From: Salvator merianae
Lineage: Eukaryota > Chordata > Lepidosauria > Squamata > Teiidae
Reading direction: 5' to 3'
Assembly: GCA_003586115.2 (NCBI GenBank)
Contig: QVOM02000073.1
Location: 48,931,650 to 48,995,649 of the forward strand
Length of the DNA: 64,000 nt
Shown here in pieces: positions 1-10,678 of this stretch. The position numbers and the translations under genes are program-made. The stretch's first letter is position 1; each line of letters starts with the position of its first letter. The notes under the pieces were generated by a model. That model made no database searches. It was not told where the DNA came from and was given only the letters and a program-made list of their open reading frames with translations.

Positions 1-1050
1 TTTGAAAAGAGGCACGATGACACTTGCCGACTTGTTTTCTATTCCTTTCCTTATTACGCCTAGCACTGATTTTGCTTTTTTCACTGCCACTGCACACTGG
101 GTTGACACCTTCATTGAGCTGTCTACCAGAACCCCAAGATCCTTTTCCTGGTCTATCATGGAAAGTTTGGCCCCCATCAGTTTATAAGTATAATTGGGGT
201 TCTTTGTTCCGATATGCATCACTTTGCACTTGCTAAGATTGAAGTGCATTTGCCACTTCGTTGCCCACTCACCCAATGTCAGGAGATCCCTCTGGAGTTC
301 TTTACAATCACTTTCAGTTTTTACTACCCTGAACAATTTAGTGTCATCAGCAAACTTTGCTAACTCACTACTTACCCCTGTGTCGAGATCATTTATGAAT
401 AAATTAAAAAGCAGGGGTCCTAATACTGAACCTTGCGGGACCCCACTTTTCACCTCTTTCCATTCTGAGAATTGACCATTTATTCCTACTCTCTGTTTCG
501 TGTCCTTAAGCCAGTTACCAATCCAGGACAGGACCTGTCCTCTTATTCCGTGAATGCTGAGTTTATTCAGGAGTCTTTGATGAGGGACTTTGTCAAAAGC
601 CTTCTGAAAGTCCAGACAGACAATGTCAACTGGGTCACCTTTATCCACATGTTTATTAACACTTCCAAAGAATCCTAACAAGTATGTAAGGCATGATTTA
701 CCTTTGCAGAAGCCATGCTGGTTTTCTTTCAGCAATGCTTGCTTTTCTATGTGTTTAGTAATTTTATCCTTAATTATGGTTTCCATCACTTTACCTGGAA
801 CTGATGTTAAGCTGACTGGTCTGTAATTTCCTGGATCACCCCTTGATCCATTTTTGAAGATCGGTGTCACATTTGCCACCCTCCAGTCTTCAGGCACAGA
901 GCCTGATTTTAGGGAAAGATTATATATTTTGGCTAGAAGCTCAGCAATTTCAAATTTGAGTTCTTTAAGAACTCTCGAATGAATGCCATCTGGTCCTGGT
1001 GATTTGTTAGCATTTAGTTTATCAAGACATGCAAGAGCCTCCTCCTTGGT
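1..1050 (-). pseudogene. CR1 ORF2 reverse-transcriptase segment (partial)
   Basis: The minus strand reads as a non-LTR reverse transcriptase with few or no interruptions by eye from about 1040 to the window edge. Landmarks are SPGPDGIHSRVLKEL near 990, SGVPQGSVLGPLLFN near 430, and the catalytic FADD at 343-354, the CR1-clade form of YXDD. Further left comes the thumb-side stretch with LNLSK-like and DLGVLVD-like motifs. A TAG near 1051-1053 separates this part from the upstream frame, so it cannot be translated together with the endonuclease. The C-terminal end is outside the window. The family assignment is secure; activity is excluded by the upstream stops. Confidence 0.92.
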
Positions 1051-1053
1051 TAC

Positions 1054-2350
1054 CTACTTCTTCTGACTCCCTCCCTGAAAGGATTGATTCAGCTGCTGGC
1101 ATATGCTCTCTATCCTCCTCAGTAAAAACAGAGGCAAAATATGATTTAGTCTTTCTGCAATCTCTGTGTCCTCTGTAATTATCCCCTTCTGTTCATTATG
1201 ATCTAGTGGTCCACCTGCTTTTCTGGTTGGATTCCTACTTCTGATATACTTAAAGAATTTCTTGTTATTTCTCTTGATGTTCTTAGCAATGTACTCCTCA
1301 AAGTTCTTCTTAGCATTCCTAATTGCTGCCTTGCATTTGCTCTGCCAGAATTTGTGTTTCTTCCTGTTCTCCTCATTAGGACAAGCCTTCCATTTTCTGA
1401 ATGCTCTTTCTTTGCTTTTAATGACTTCCCTTACTGCATTTGTAAGCCACATTGGTGTCCTCTTGGACTTGGCAGTTCCTTTCCTTCTTTTAGGTATACA
1501 TTCTAATTGAGCCTCCATTAGTGTGTTTTTAAATAGTTTCCAAGCATTTTGGAGTGATTGAACTCTTCTAACCTTCCCTTTCAATTTTCTTTTTACCAAT
1601 TTTCTCATTTTAGGGAAATTTCCCTTATGAAAGTTTAAGGTTTCCGTGTTCGATTGTGTCAACAACATAGCATCTGTATTTAAATTGAAGGTTATCATAT
1701 TGTGATCACTGTTCCCTATTGGATTAGTTACAGTGACATTTTCTACTAGATCCTGTGTATTACTTAGGATCAAGTCCAGGATTCCCTTTCCCCTGGTTGG
1801 TTCCACAACCAGCTGCTCAAGAGAACAGTCATTTACCATGTCTAGGAATTTTATCTCCCTTTCATGAGTTGAATAAGAATTCACCCAGTCTATGTGGGGG
1901 TAGTTGAAGTCTCCCATTATAACTACCCTTCCCTTTTTTGATGCCTCCATGACCTCATTTTCCAATTACTGGTCTTCTTCATGAGTTTGGTTGGGAGGGC
2001 GATAGCATGTCCCTAACGTTAGACTTGTTTTCTGACCTCGTATTGTTACCCATAATGTTTCTACGGATGGGTCTATTTTATCTGGAAGTTCCAGTTCATA
2101 AGATTCTATCCCTTCCTTAACGTATAAGACTATACCACCTCCAATTCGCCCTTTCCGGTCTTTCCGGTAGTTTGTAACCTGGGATCACTGTATCCCATTG
2201 GTTTTCATCAGTCCACCAGGTTTCAGTAATGGCAATAATATCAATATTTTTATCCATCACTAAACATTCCAGCTCCCCTATTTGGCTCGGAGGCTTCTGG
2301 CATTTGCATACAGGCATTTGTATGCACTCTTCTGTTGAAAGTACTGCCAT
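1054..2350 (-). pseudogene. CR1 ORF2 endonuclease and linker segment, frame-broken
   Basis: Two minus-strand frames cover this part. At 2350-2117 the frame has the N-terminal endonuclease stretch with IDIIAITETWW, where the Glu is a metal ligand of exonuclease-endonuclease-phosphatase folds. The frame changes near 2160. At 1965-1054 a 303-codon frame carries MGDFNYPHIDW (about 1917-1885) and GNSDHNMI (about 1715-1695), the catalytic Asp/Asn and Asp/His motifs of the same fold. A basic linker leading to the RT follows. A TAA at 1966-1968 separates the pieces. The enzyme would nick target DNA to prime reverse transcription. Length and motif order fit CR1 ORF2; no host gene is implied. Confidence 0.92.
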
Positions 2351-2511
2351 TTAGGATCATATGCAATCATCAACTGCTTCTTGCCTCTTTTTACTTGAAT
2401 ACTACTGACTAGTTTCCCACTCTGCTCACTAAACTGCACTTTCACGAACCGGATGCTGCCCAGCTCCTATTGCCTTTCCCCCAGGGATTAGTTTAAAAGC
2501 TGCTCTGTGAC

Positions 2512-2751
2512 CTATTTAATATTAAGTGCCAGCAGTCTGGTTCCATCTTGGTTCAAGTGCAACCCATCCCTTTTGTACAGGTTTGGCTTGTCCCAAAATG
2601 TTCCCCAGTTCCTGACAAATCTAAACCCCTCCTCTCGACACCATTGCCTCATCCACGCATTGAGGCTCCTGAGCTCTGCCTGTCTAGCTGGCCCTGCGTG
2701 TGGAACAGGTAGCATTTCTGAGAATGCAACCTTAGAGGTCCTGGATTTCAA
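2512..2751 (-). pseudogene. C-terminal fragment of CR1 ORF1 with esterase (SGNH-hydrolase) motif
   Basis: The 79-codon minus-strand frame contains LNAWMRQWCREEGFRFV, then a stretch with WDKPNLYKRDGLHLN. The DGLHLN block is at 2551-2568 and supplies the Asp and His of the SGNH-hydrolase DxxH motif. CR1-like LINEs are known to carry an esterase-like domain in ORF1, and the position just upstream of the endonuclease fits. Only the last catalytic block is visible; the nucleophile Ser block is not recognisable to the right. The frame is a fragment of a dead element. Confidence 0.75.
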
Positions 2752-2850
2752 TCTTCTACCTAATAATCTAAATTTGGCTAAATTTGATGGAGCTGGTTTG
2801 CTAAATTCTGAGGCTTGATCCCCTATCCTGGCTTTCTCTGAGGAAAAACC

Positions 2851-3139
2851 TCCAGCTCATAACAATTAATGGCTCTCCTTTCCTTTTTCTGCCACTTTTA
2901 GGTTAAATCTGATTGACTACTGGGATTCGCTTTTAGCTCAATGATGGGCAGGTAATACTCCAACCTGTACAAAGATTTTCCTTCAAAAAAACAAATCACC
3001 ACAGGGATTTATTGCTGTTGGACAATGAAGACACTGTTGGGATTCCACCATATTTATCAGCGTGTAAAGGCTCAAGGGGACACCTAGGAAATTGTAAGCC
3101 TGTCAGCATAACATCAGTTCCAAGAAATTTCCCCCCATA
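2851..3139. other. Unassigned stretch between two LINE fragments
   Basis: No coding frame or repeat is recognised. It may hold the decayed 5' part of the adjacent CR1 element. Confidence 0.4.
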
Positions 3140-3345
3140 ATGTCGTGTGACCTACCAGCTTGGATGCTTTCAAAAGGGGTTGGACCAATTCATGGAAGTC
3201 AGGGCTATTAATGGTTGATACCAGTAGAGATGGTCTGCCTCAGAAGATCAACTGCTGGGAGGCTGCAAGATGAACAGGCAGTGTGCTCCTGTATTGCTAG
3301 TGGGCTTGCTTGTGCAGGTGGCTGACCACTGTGAGAACTGTGTTG
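3140..3345 (+). mobile_element. CR1-like LINE 3' non-coding fragment
   Basis: Phrases such as aaaggggttggaccaattc, atggaagtcagggctatt and ctgctgggaggctg follow, in order, the non-coding 3' region of CR1-like LINEs common in reptiles. The same family recurs at 27960-28240. The end near tgggcttgcttgt is approximate. Confidence 0.6.
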
Positions 3346-3569
3346 ACAAGAAAAAATCCTCCTATTCTAATGGACTCCTGAGAATCTTTCAGTGAGAGGG
3401 ATGAATGCTCATAGGGGCTGGTTTGTTGAAATAGGCCTTCTCTACTTTTTATTACTACTTCTGGAGAACAGAGAGTTTCTTCAACTGGAGGTTATTATGC
3501 AAACTAAACCTGGAGAAGAATGAATAAAAATATTTTAACTTCTCTTTCTTTCTTTTTTAATTTAAACCA

Positions 3570-3700
3570 GGTGATATTGACAGTAGCTCAGTGGTAGAGC
3601 ATTTTATCAAGGTTCAGTTTTTGGCATCTTCCTGAAATTATGGCAAAACACTTCTGTACTGCTGCTGTAAAACTGCACTGATATATCCATGGGCTGCTCC
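3570..3700 (+). mobile_element. tRNA-derived SINE fragment with internal deletion
   Basis: An A-box-like tagctcagtggtagagc (3584-3600) is followed by a B-box-like ggttcagttttt about 12 bp later. This is too close for an intact promoter, so the anticodon-arm region is deleted. The body (gcaaaacacttctgtactgctg) matches the SINE family at 15214, 25610, 43106 and 54456. The Bov-B-like tail is missing or decayed. Confidence 0.65.
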
Positions 3701-4223
3701 CATTTGGCGCATGCTATTCTGTGCCAAGTAATCTGGGCCAAGACTGGAGCGGCACCCTCAGGCTGCATCAAGGGCCATCTGCATTGTGGGAGGCCCTGCT
3801 CAACTTCCATTCCTAACCTCCCATTTGGGGCTGTTTTAGCCAGATGCCCAGAAGAAACCTGCATCTAGGATTCCAGGGAAATGGTGCCAAACACCTTGAG
3901 CCTGGTAGACCAAATCAACCACTTGGTGACATTTGCACATGAGCAGCTGGTCTGGTCCACTATGGTGGAACATTGTGGAGAAAGCTTTCAAGCAGTCTCC
4001 CATCAGAATAGGCTATGGCACTATTTTTGCCCCATAGGCCAACTCCAACAAATCATTCCATGCAGATGCAGCATTCCATAGAAAGTGTGGCCTCCTGATA
4101 CACTGGTCCACAATGTGGATGAGACATTCCGCTAGGGCTGCTGCTGGTCTCCCCAGTGTGGATTCAGCCAAGTATGAATCCAGCCCTGGAGTCAAGCTCC
4201 AGTTGAGGGTGTTTTTACAATTT
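3701..4223 (-). repeat. Interspersed repeat, reverse copy of the 42.1/46.3/56.4-kb family
   Basis: On the minus strand, the words gaatgctgcatctgcatgg and gcaaaaatagtgccatagcc line up with 42205-42260 and 46410-46440, and more loosely with 56480-56510. The copy at 46.3 kb ends in the AAGTGCAGAAAGGGCC terminus, so this family is tied to the TIR clan. Neither end of this copy is clear. Confidence 0.5.
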
Positions 4224-4800
4224 TCATTTTTTTTTTAAAAAAGGAGTCTGGATCCAACACTTTAGGGGTGGGGCTGCTGCAGTGCAGCCAATCTTATTAG
4301 AAGTCTCAGAGGATCTCAGCAAAAGTCTTGGTGGATCTTTGGCTGCGTCACAGCAGTCCTGCCGAAAGGAACTAGATTGTGGCAGGCTGCTCATATTATT
4401 CACATGACCACCTCTCAACACCACCTGACTCTTCCAAGATGGGCCTCACTGGCCTCTTCTACCCGAGTCTGGCAGGAGAAATGGCCACTCACTCTTGTGC
4501 TCCAGGCAAGTGCCCTTGTTCCCTTTCCCCTATGCCCCCCAGCTCTTTTTGATCATCAGGTGAGGCAAAACACGCTATAGTGAACCCAAGGCCACATGTA
4601 AAATAGAGGGCACAAATGGGCAAACATGCTGTAGTTGTCAGAAAGTGTGTTACACAGAGGACCTTTTCATAGGATGTGGCTAGGAGGTTCAGGTGTGAAT
4701 TTCTGGAACTCCAAACTTTGCATTTGCTTTGCAAACTTAAGATGGAGCAAACTTCTGTGCTACAATAACTTGGATGAAATTTGTGTGACATTTAGCTAGT
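4224..4800. other. Non-coding, nothing recognised
   Basis: Starts with a short T/A run near 4230. No exon, RNA gene or known repeat is apparent up to the MITE at 4801. Confidence 0.5.
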
Positions 4801-4980
4801 GGCCCTTTCTGCACTTGGCCTTATTGTGGATTATATCCCAGAATAGGGATCTGCTATCCACATGCTAGTGCAAACTATGAAAGGTCTTGCCCAGGGCCTA
4901 CCATAGTCTGTACTAGCATGCCGATGGCAGGTCCCTATTCTGAGATGTAATCTGGAATAAGTCCAAGTGCAGAAAGGGCC
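4801..4980 (-). mobile_element. 180-bp fully palindromic MITE, copy A
   Basis: Begins GGCCCTTTCTGCACTTGG and ends CCAAGTGCAGAAAGGGCC (perfect 18-bp ends). Beyond the ends the left and right arms stay complementary to the centre, so one strand can fold into a hairpin with arms of about 80-90 bp. Length is exactly 180 bp, as in copies at 44036 and 45651; this copy is in the opposite orientation to them. Flanking triplets are agt and tgt, a 3-bp duplication with one mismatch. No coding capacity; a transposase would be supplied in trans. Confidence 0.88.
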
Positions 4981-6753
4981 TGTGTTTCTGTGAACCAAAT
5001 CATTCCAGAGTGCTTTTCTGAATGGGTATTACAAATTAACTCTTCTTCCATGCAGCTGAAACATTTCCAGGTTGATTAGTCAGTGACACAAAACATGCCT
5101 TCCTTTGTGTAATTTATATGAATGGCATTACTTGTAGGGTTAATTTTGCTTGTAAGATGTTAAGTGAGTTCTTGAATTGGCTCTTTATAGATTACAGGAA
5201 AAGCAAAGATGTCTGAACACATGTAGCATTGAAATGCAGACAAAATTTTGACCATTAGTATTTTGATTGTTATGATATTCCTGCTGTACTAAGTTTGTCA
5301 TATTACCTTAAGGAGTTTAGATTAAGAAATTGCTCTTGAGTATAAAAATATCATTCTAATTCACTGCACCTTCTGCTCAGCCAGCTTTTGAGTGCTTTCC
5401 AGATCTCTGAAACATATTGCCTGCAAGCCATGTTTCTTCTGAGAGTTTATTATGGAACACATCATCTGTGAAACTTGCTTAGTATCCTATATGTTTATCA
5501 CCAGGTGAAACGGTTACTCATTCTATGATATTTACGGAGTCAATATTCATTGTAAAGAAAACAAAATGACTGGAATGACACTTTAAAAGACATGATAATG
5601 GTTTTTCACTTTAGAATCTCTGCTACAGTGCCTGTTTTTTTTAAAATCAGTGCAACAGGAGACTATTTATCTGATAAATATATCACAATGCATACACACA
5701 CACATACACATTTAATGGCACTTAGAGCTAAATTATTTTTTTTCTAAAATGCAGTATTCATAGAAAACAAATGTCTGTTCTAGTAATTTGCTGCTCACAA
5801 TACACTTTCCCTTCCCTTAAATAGATAACGGCTCCATTCTGACATGCAATAAATTATGAACATGCATTTTTGAAAATCCTCCTCTGGGGAATTAGAGGCT
5901 TTAAAACTGAAATTTTCTTCTATATCCCAGGGGAAATGCTGTGGAAATTGACTAAGTGCTGGAAATGCTGTGGAAATTGACTAAGTGCTTTATATACTGA
6001 GCATCTGAAGGAAATCCATAAAAACTGTTGGATTTATGCAATGTTAGTATATGTAGCACTTACTCTTTACCAAAGAAATGTAAGAGAAAAGGAAACTACA
6101 GGGTCAGCTATGAAAATCTCAGTATTGTTGTATGATTCTGAATACTCAACATCTGTAATACTTCAGTCTGTATGATCTATTTATTAGTATACCATAAGTT
6201 TTCAAGAGCAGCTGTCAAGATAACTTGTAACAAGGAAGACAATATTGTTGCACTGATGACTGGAGAACGGAGTTTGGGTGTGGAATGTACAGGTTCAAGC
6301 TGCTAACCTTTGGACAGCATATTAGATATGCACACATCACACTGGATGCTATGGAGAGCTTCTTGGCTATTATTAGGACAAATATCCACAGTGTGGAAAA
6401 CCTTCCTTTTTGAACTATGACTCCCATGATCTTTAGCTGTTGATTTCAGAAAAAGGAAGTACTGATTCACTCAGTGCATGGTTCGAATACTGAATTTTCT
6501 AGTACAAGCTCGAATGGCTTAAAAAACGAACTAATGTATGGAGAACAGGGCTATCACTGTCTACTAGTCAGGGCATGGCCTCCCATATTGGATGCCCCAT
6601 GCCTTCAGAAATAAGCTGCTGAGAAATCATGAGTAAGAGTGTTGTTGATGCTTGAGAATTTCCTGTGAGCAGCTAGAAGCTCTTTAAGAACTCAGTAGGC
6701 CATTGGTTCAATCCACTAGCACATTTCTTATTTTCTTATGGTGTGGCGAGCTA
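4981..6753. other. AT-rich non-coding sequence
   Basis: Contains a short CA-rich microsatellite (about 5692-5711) and the 29-bp duplication at 5932-5989. No exon or known repeat recognised. Confidence 0.5.
5932..5989 (+). repeat. Perfect 29-bp tandem duplication
   Basis: The 29-bp unit starting ggaaatgctgtggaaattg occurs twice head to tail (5932-5960 and 5961-5989) with no mismatch, which suggests a recent slippage duplication. Confidence 0.95.
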
Positions 6754-7147
6754 GGGCCCTTTCCACATAGTCTTCATGGGATGGGTGGTAATCTGGAACA
6801 TATTCATAATAAGGGCCCTGTAGTCAGGAATAAGCAGTGGTCTATATTAATTGGTAGCACAACTGTACCACTACCATCTGTTCCTGAACAAGCGCCTATA
6901 TATCCGCACTGGACTGGATCTGAGTGGAGTGTGAGCATGGCTGTAAGGGGCATGAACTGTTAGTGCATCGCTGCCGCAACCAGCTTCACATTGCCACCAT
7001 AGCTGCCGCAGCTGCTGAATATGAGATCAGCTGCCTGTGGGTTGGATTCAGCACTGAGTCTAACACGGAGCTAGCAAGTCAATTTTCAGACCCAGCAATG
7101 ATCTCCCACGCCCCTGATGCAGCATTTGAGTGATGTGAACATGGGCC
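6754..7147. mobile_element. Probable non-autonomous TIR element of the GGCCC clan
   Basis: Left end gggccctttccacatag and right end gatgtgaacatgggcc are imperfect inverted repeats that resemble the ends of the elements at 13213 and 36471. Length is about 394 bp. No clear target duplication is visible, so the exact ends are uncertain. Confidence 0.55.
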
Positions 7148-8059
7148 AATTGCAACGAGGTGGTGCTCACAGCAGTAGATCATGTCATGTAATGAGGAAC
7201 ACATTACTGCTTGCATTGTTACGATTCTTATGTCACTGAGCCTGCTAAAGGCAGATGTCGCCTGTTATGCATGATCTGGATCAAGCAAATCTGGACTTAC
7301 TAATGTGGAACTAGCAAGGTGAGTATATGCTATGTATATCTGAAGGACACATTCGAATGGAGGTACTGTAAATTTGTGTGATACAGGCTCATATTACAAG
7401 ATTTGAGATATGAGGCAACACTGGAGAACTGCCTCCAAAGGAAACATATTCCGTGAACGTAGCACATGATACAGGAAGATTTACACAATCTCTGTAGAGT
7501 TCACCGTGGATCATCACAGGCAGTGTGCCCAAAGAATGGTCGATGACTTGAGCAGTCTCAGGAGTATTTATTTATTTATTTATTTATGGTATTTACATCC
7601 TGTTTTTTTGTAACCACTGCATCTGCCTAGCTGGCCCAGATCCTTCTGCCTTGTTTACATCCTGTTGGCTGAATAAAAGTCAGTTGCTCTTACTATAATT
7701 TGATCCTATGGATTATTGATGATTGTTTCCTTGCAGACTGCCAATTGAATAATTATGTTGAAAATCCAGGACCAATATATTTGAAATAATCATTTCACTG
7801 CTGAAGACCATGTGAACTTCAAAACACATTTGGAAAAAGAAAACATCTTTTTTGAAACCCAGTATTTTGCTTGGCAGTTGAATTTGGAAGTCGGAATTTT
7901 AATCTTATACACTATTAGGCATATTTACATGGTGTTGACTATGGTTATTTAACCTTTTTATAAAAGCAAATACTTTCTACACATTGGGTTTCAAGAAAGG
8001 ATTTATGAACTTACTGAGCTACAGGCAATGAAGCAGGAGACTCAATGGCTAGAGTGCAG
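7148..8059. other. Non-coding, with an (ATTT)n microsatellite
   Basis: A run of ATTT repeats lies at about 7566-7588, possibly the tail of a minus-strand LINE (tggtatttacatcc follows). Nothing else is recognised. Confidence 0.5.
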
Positions 8060-9470
8060 GTGGCATAAATCCCATCGTGAGTCTGACTGAGCACAGGTCA
8101 CAGTACGTTGTTGTGCCTACTGTGATGAAAGTAAATGATTTCTGTGCCACTATTGCATCCTTAAGTAGCCATCCAACAGAGATTTTTCACATTGTGAATG
8201 GCCTTATGAGATTGAGCCCAAGGAAGCAGCCAATGGTTGCTGTGACACACTTGCAGGGCACTTTGAGGGCAAAGTTGCGCAGATTCATGGGGGATTGGAT
8301 GCCACAGTTGACAATCGCCTAAAGGAAGCATCCAGTAAACCATCTGGTCCAGTTATTTTGGATAATTTTCAATTATTGTGGCCCAGGGATGTGGACAAGT
8401 TGCGTGATGGGGTTTAGCTGACTACATGCCCCTTAGATCCTTGCTTTTCTTGGCTACTGAAAGCTAGCTGGTAGGTATGTCCAGATGGGTGCAAGGAGTG
8501 GCGAATGCCTCTTTGAGTGGGCAGGGTAGTCCTGCTGGCTCATAAAGAGGTGTAGTGTGACCTCTTCTCAAGAGGTCCTCCCTGGATCCCAAAGAGTTAA
8601 ACAACTACTGCTCGGTAACCAACATATCATTTCTGGGCAAAATATTAGAAAGAGAGTGGTGGCTATTCAACTGCAAGCATGCTTGAAGGAAGCTGATGAT
8701 TGCCTAGACCCATTCCAATCTGGCTTCAGGCTCACTTATGACATTGAAACTGCCTTGGTCATCCTGGTTGATGACCTTCTCAGGGGGAAAATCGGGGAGA
8801 GTGCAAATCTATTAGTTCTCCTGCATCTCTCAGCAGTTTTTGATACTATTGACTATGGTATTCTTCTGGAAAGGCTATAGAGTTTGGAAGTTGGCGGCAC
8901 TGTGTTGCAGTGGTTCCACTGCAGTGGGAACTCACTTGTGGAACTGGAGGCACTGTGTTGTAGTGGGAGCTAACGTGGGAGGTTCCTCAGGGATAGATCT
9001 TATCTCTCATGCTCTTTAATATCTAAAAGAAGCTGCTGGAAGAGGTCATCAAGAGATTTGGGGTGAGTTACCATCAATATGCAGATGATACCCAGTTCTA
9101 TACCCAATATGCATACCCAATATGCAGATGATACCCAGAACAGAGAGTTCTGTCTCTCTGTGCCTTCCACATCAGGTGAGGTGGTTTAAGTGCTTGGCAG
9201 GTACTTGCAGGCACAGACAAGCAGAGGTGCTGTGTGTCACGGGGTCTCGGGTCAGTGAAGTAGGGAGACATCCTGTTCCCGATGGGGTTGTATTGCCCCA
9301 GAAGGGGCAGGTATGAAATCTAAAAGTGCTCCTGGATATTTTGACTGATGCTTGAAGCTCAGGTGGCAGCCTTGACCAGCATGCCTACTTCTAACTACTG
9401 TTGATTCCCGAGCTAGGGCACTTTCTGGACAGAGATAGTTTGGCCACAGGTAAAATAGGATTACTAGTTC
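8060..9470 (+). mobile_element. L2-type LINE fragment with reverse-transcriptase remnants
   Basis: Forward frames show, in order, a linker with NDFCATIASLSSHP (8128-8169), then the RT entry around 8557-8880 with LDPFQSGFRLTYDIETALV and VLLHLSAVFDTIDYGILLERL. The RT core near 9085-9110 encodes HQYADDTQFY, retaining the catalytic YADD. Stops and frame changes are numerous, for example after GILLERL at 8878. A short duplication (acccaatatgca, 9103-9130) has been added beside the YADD region. The sequence belongs to the CR1/L2 group of LINEs and differs clearly from the CR1 at 1-2850. The gene is dead. Confidence 0.87.
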
Positions 9471-9489
9471 ATTGCTCAGAGCAATGAAC
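9467..9489. repeat. Perfect 11-bp palindrome at a LINE junction
   Basis: GTTCATTGCTC, one base, then GAGCAATGAAC. It lies where a forward L2 fragment meets a reverse LINE fragment. Confidence 0.85.
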
Positions 9490-9509
9490 CTCTCACTTAA
9501 AGAGGTGCA

Positions 9510-9770
9510 ACTTCATCAAACATCTAAATGTAGACAGTGAAGGTGCCTGACACATCTCAGAAGGGAGGCTGTCATACAACTTGGGGGGCTATTACTGTGA
9601 GAAGGCACTCTCATGACAGACAAGAGGGTCTCTCCAACAAATCTTAAGCCACAGATAGTTCTGCATGGGAGGAGGAGTACCTTTAGATATTTGGGGTGCA
9701 AACTGTTGATGGCCTTATAAGTTAATGCTGTTGAGTTATAGGCAGTTTCCAGTCAAGGGCCCATTCCACC
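9510..9770 (-). mobile_element. L2-like LINE 3' portion, reverse orientation
   Basis: The + strand shows words such as gagaaggcac, cacagatagttctgcatggg, tttggggtgcaaactg and gatggccttataa. These match the antisense of the L2-like 3' region also seen at 42720-43085 (gggctttatatgtc). Decayed; no frame remains. Confidence 0.55.
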
Positions 9771-10305
9771 ATAGCTGTATCCAATTTCGCATTTCGTAAG
9801 AGAACCCATGACTTACAGGTGAAGCTAGTTATGTTATCTGTTAGAGATAAGGCTACAGAAGCAATTTAATTGCTGTCCAGCATTGCAGCTGTGCTGGGTG
9901 CTCCAAGTTGGATTTTGTTGAGAGAGAGAGAGAGTGTTGTACTGTGATGCTGAACAGACGGTCAAAATGTCTTGCTTATTTTTTTGCTTGTAAATAATTT
10001 TTTCCTGCAACTGTACAGAAGAATAAAGACCTTCCTTGTGAATGAGAAGAAGTGTGTATTACAAGTTTTTTTCTACAAGGAAGAACTGCTGAGAAAGGTT
10101 TGCAACTGTACCTGTTTACCTGGCAACTTCTGCTGAGAACTCTATTGCATAGATTTTACCTGACAGTATCCCCATTCTTAGGTCTAAGCACTACACTGTG
10201 CAGGCTTTCAAACTGTGTCCAGTGTGAATAAGTTCTAAAAATGCAGCTGACAGCAACCTGTGATTTGAACTGATTTGGTGTATTAGTATAAGAAGTACCC
10301 TTCAG
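9771..10305. other. Non-coding, nothing recognised
   Basis: Contains a short GA run (about 9919-9932) only. Confidence 0.45.
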
Positions 10306-10393
10306 GAAGGGCTGTTGCTCAGTGGAGGAGCACCAGAACTGCACGCAGAAGGTCTCTACTTCTATTTCAGGTCTCTTATCAAAACACTGGAGT
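10306..10393 (+). mobile_element. tRNA-derived SINE head fragment
   Basis: The stretch agggctgttgctcagtgg resembles the A-box region of the SINE heads in this window, followed by gcacgcagaaggtctc and a degenerate B box. The body is absent. Confidence 0.45.
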
Positions 10394-10401
10394 GCTGATA
10401 G

Positions 10402-10670
10402 CAGTGGTGTAGCTAAATTTTTTGCCACTCAGGGCCACGCGGCGGCAGAGGAGCATGACCGAGGGCAACCTGCCCTGCAGCCTCCTACCCCTGCCACCGC
10501 CCCGACGACTGTCGGCTGGTCAGGCGCTGTGCCATGCTCTCCTTCTTGCTCGCGGTCCAGAGAAACTTTGCACGCCGGGCAGGCAGGAAAGGCCCTGGCT
10601 GGATGTGCCACCCGGGATGACGTGCCGCCCGGGACAGGCCGCCCTCCTCGCCTCCCATCCTGTGCCACTG
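10402..10670. mobile_element. hAT-like non-autonomous DNA transposon with 8-bp target duplication
   Basis: The element starts CAGTGGTGTAGC and ends in CCACTG. It is flanked by perfect 8-bp direct repeats GCTGATAG (10394-10401 and 10671-10678). An 8-bp duplication with CAGTG-type ends is the hAT signature. The 269-bp interior is GC-rich and non-coding. The same left end occurs at 37738. The overlapping open frames on both strands are chance frames of GC-rich sequence. Confidence 0.88.
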
Positions 10671-10678
10671 GCTGATAG

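Larger units (their letters stand above)
1..2850 (-). mobile_element. CR1-type non-LTR retrotransposon (LINE), decayed and cut by the window edge
   Basis: Read on the minus strand from right to left, this stretch holds the usual CR1 order: the tail of ORF1 with an esterase-like motif (about 2751-2512), the N-terminal endonuclease (about 2350-1560), and the reverse transcriptase running off the left edge. The endonuclease shows GDFN and SDHN motifs, and the RT shows GVPQGSVLG and FADD. CR1 LINEs copy themselves by target-primed reverse transcription. The copy is dead as it stands: in-frame stops lie at 1966-1968 and near 1051-1053, and there is a frame change near 2160 beside a short duplication (ccggtctttccgg). 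The 3' UTR and the CR1 octamer end lie outside the window. The 5' boundary near 2850 is approximate. The remaining frame is well preserved, so this is one of the younger LINEs here. Confidence 0.93.
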
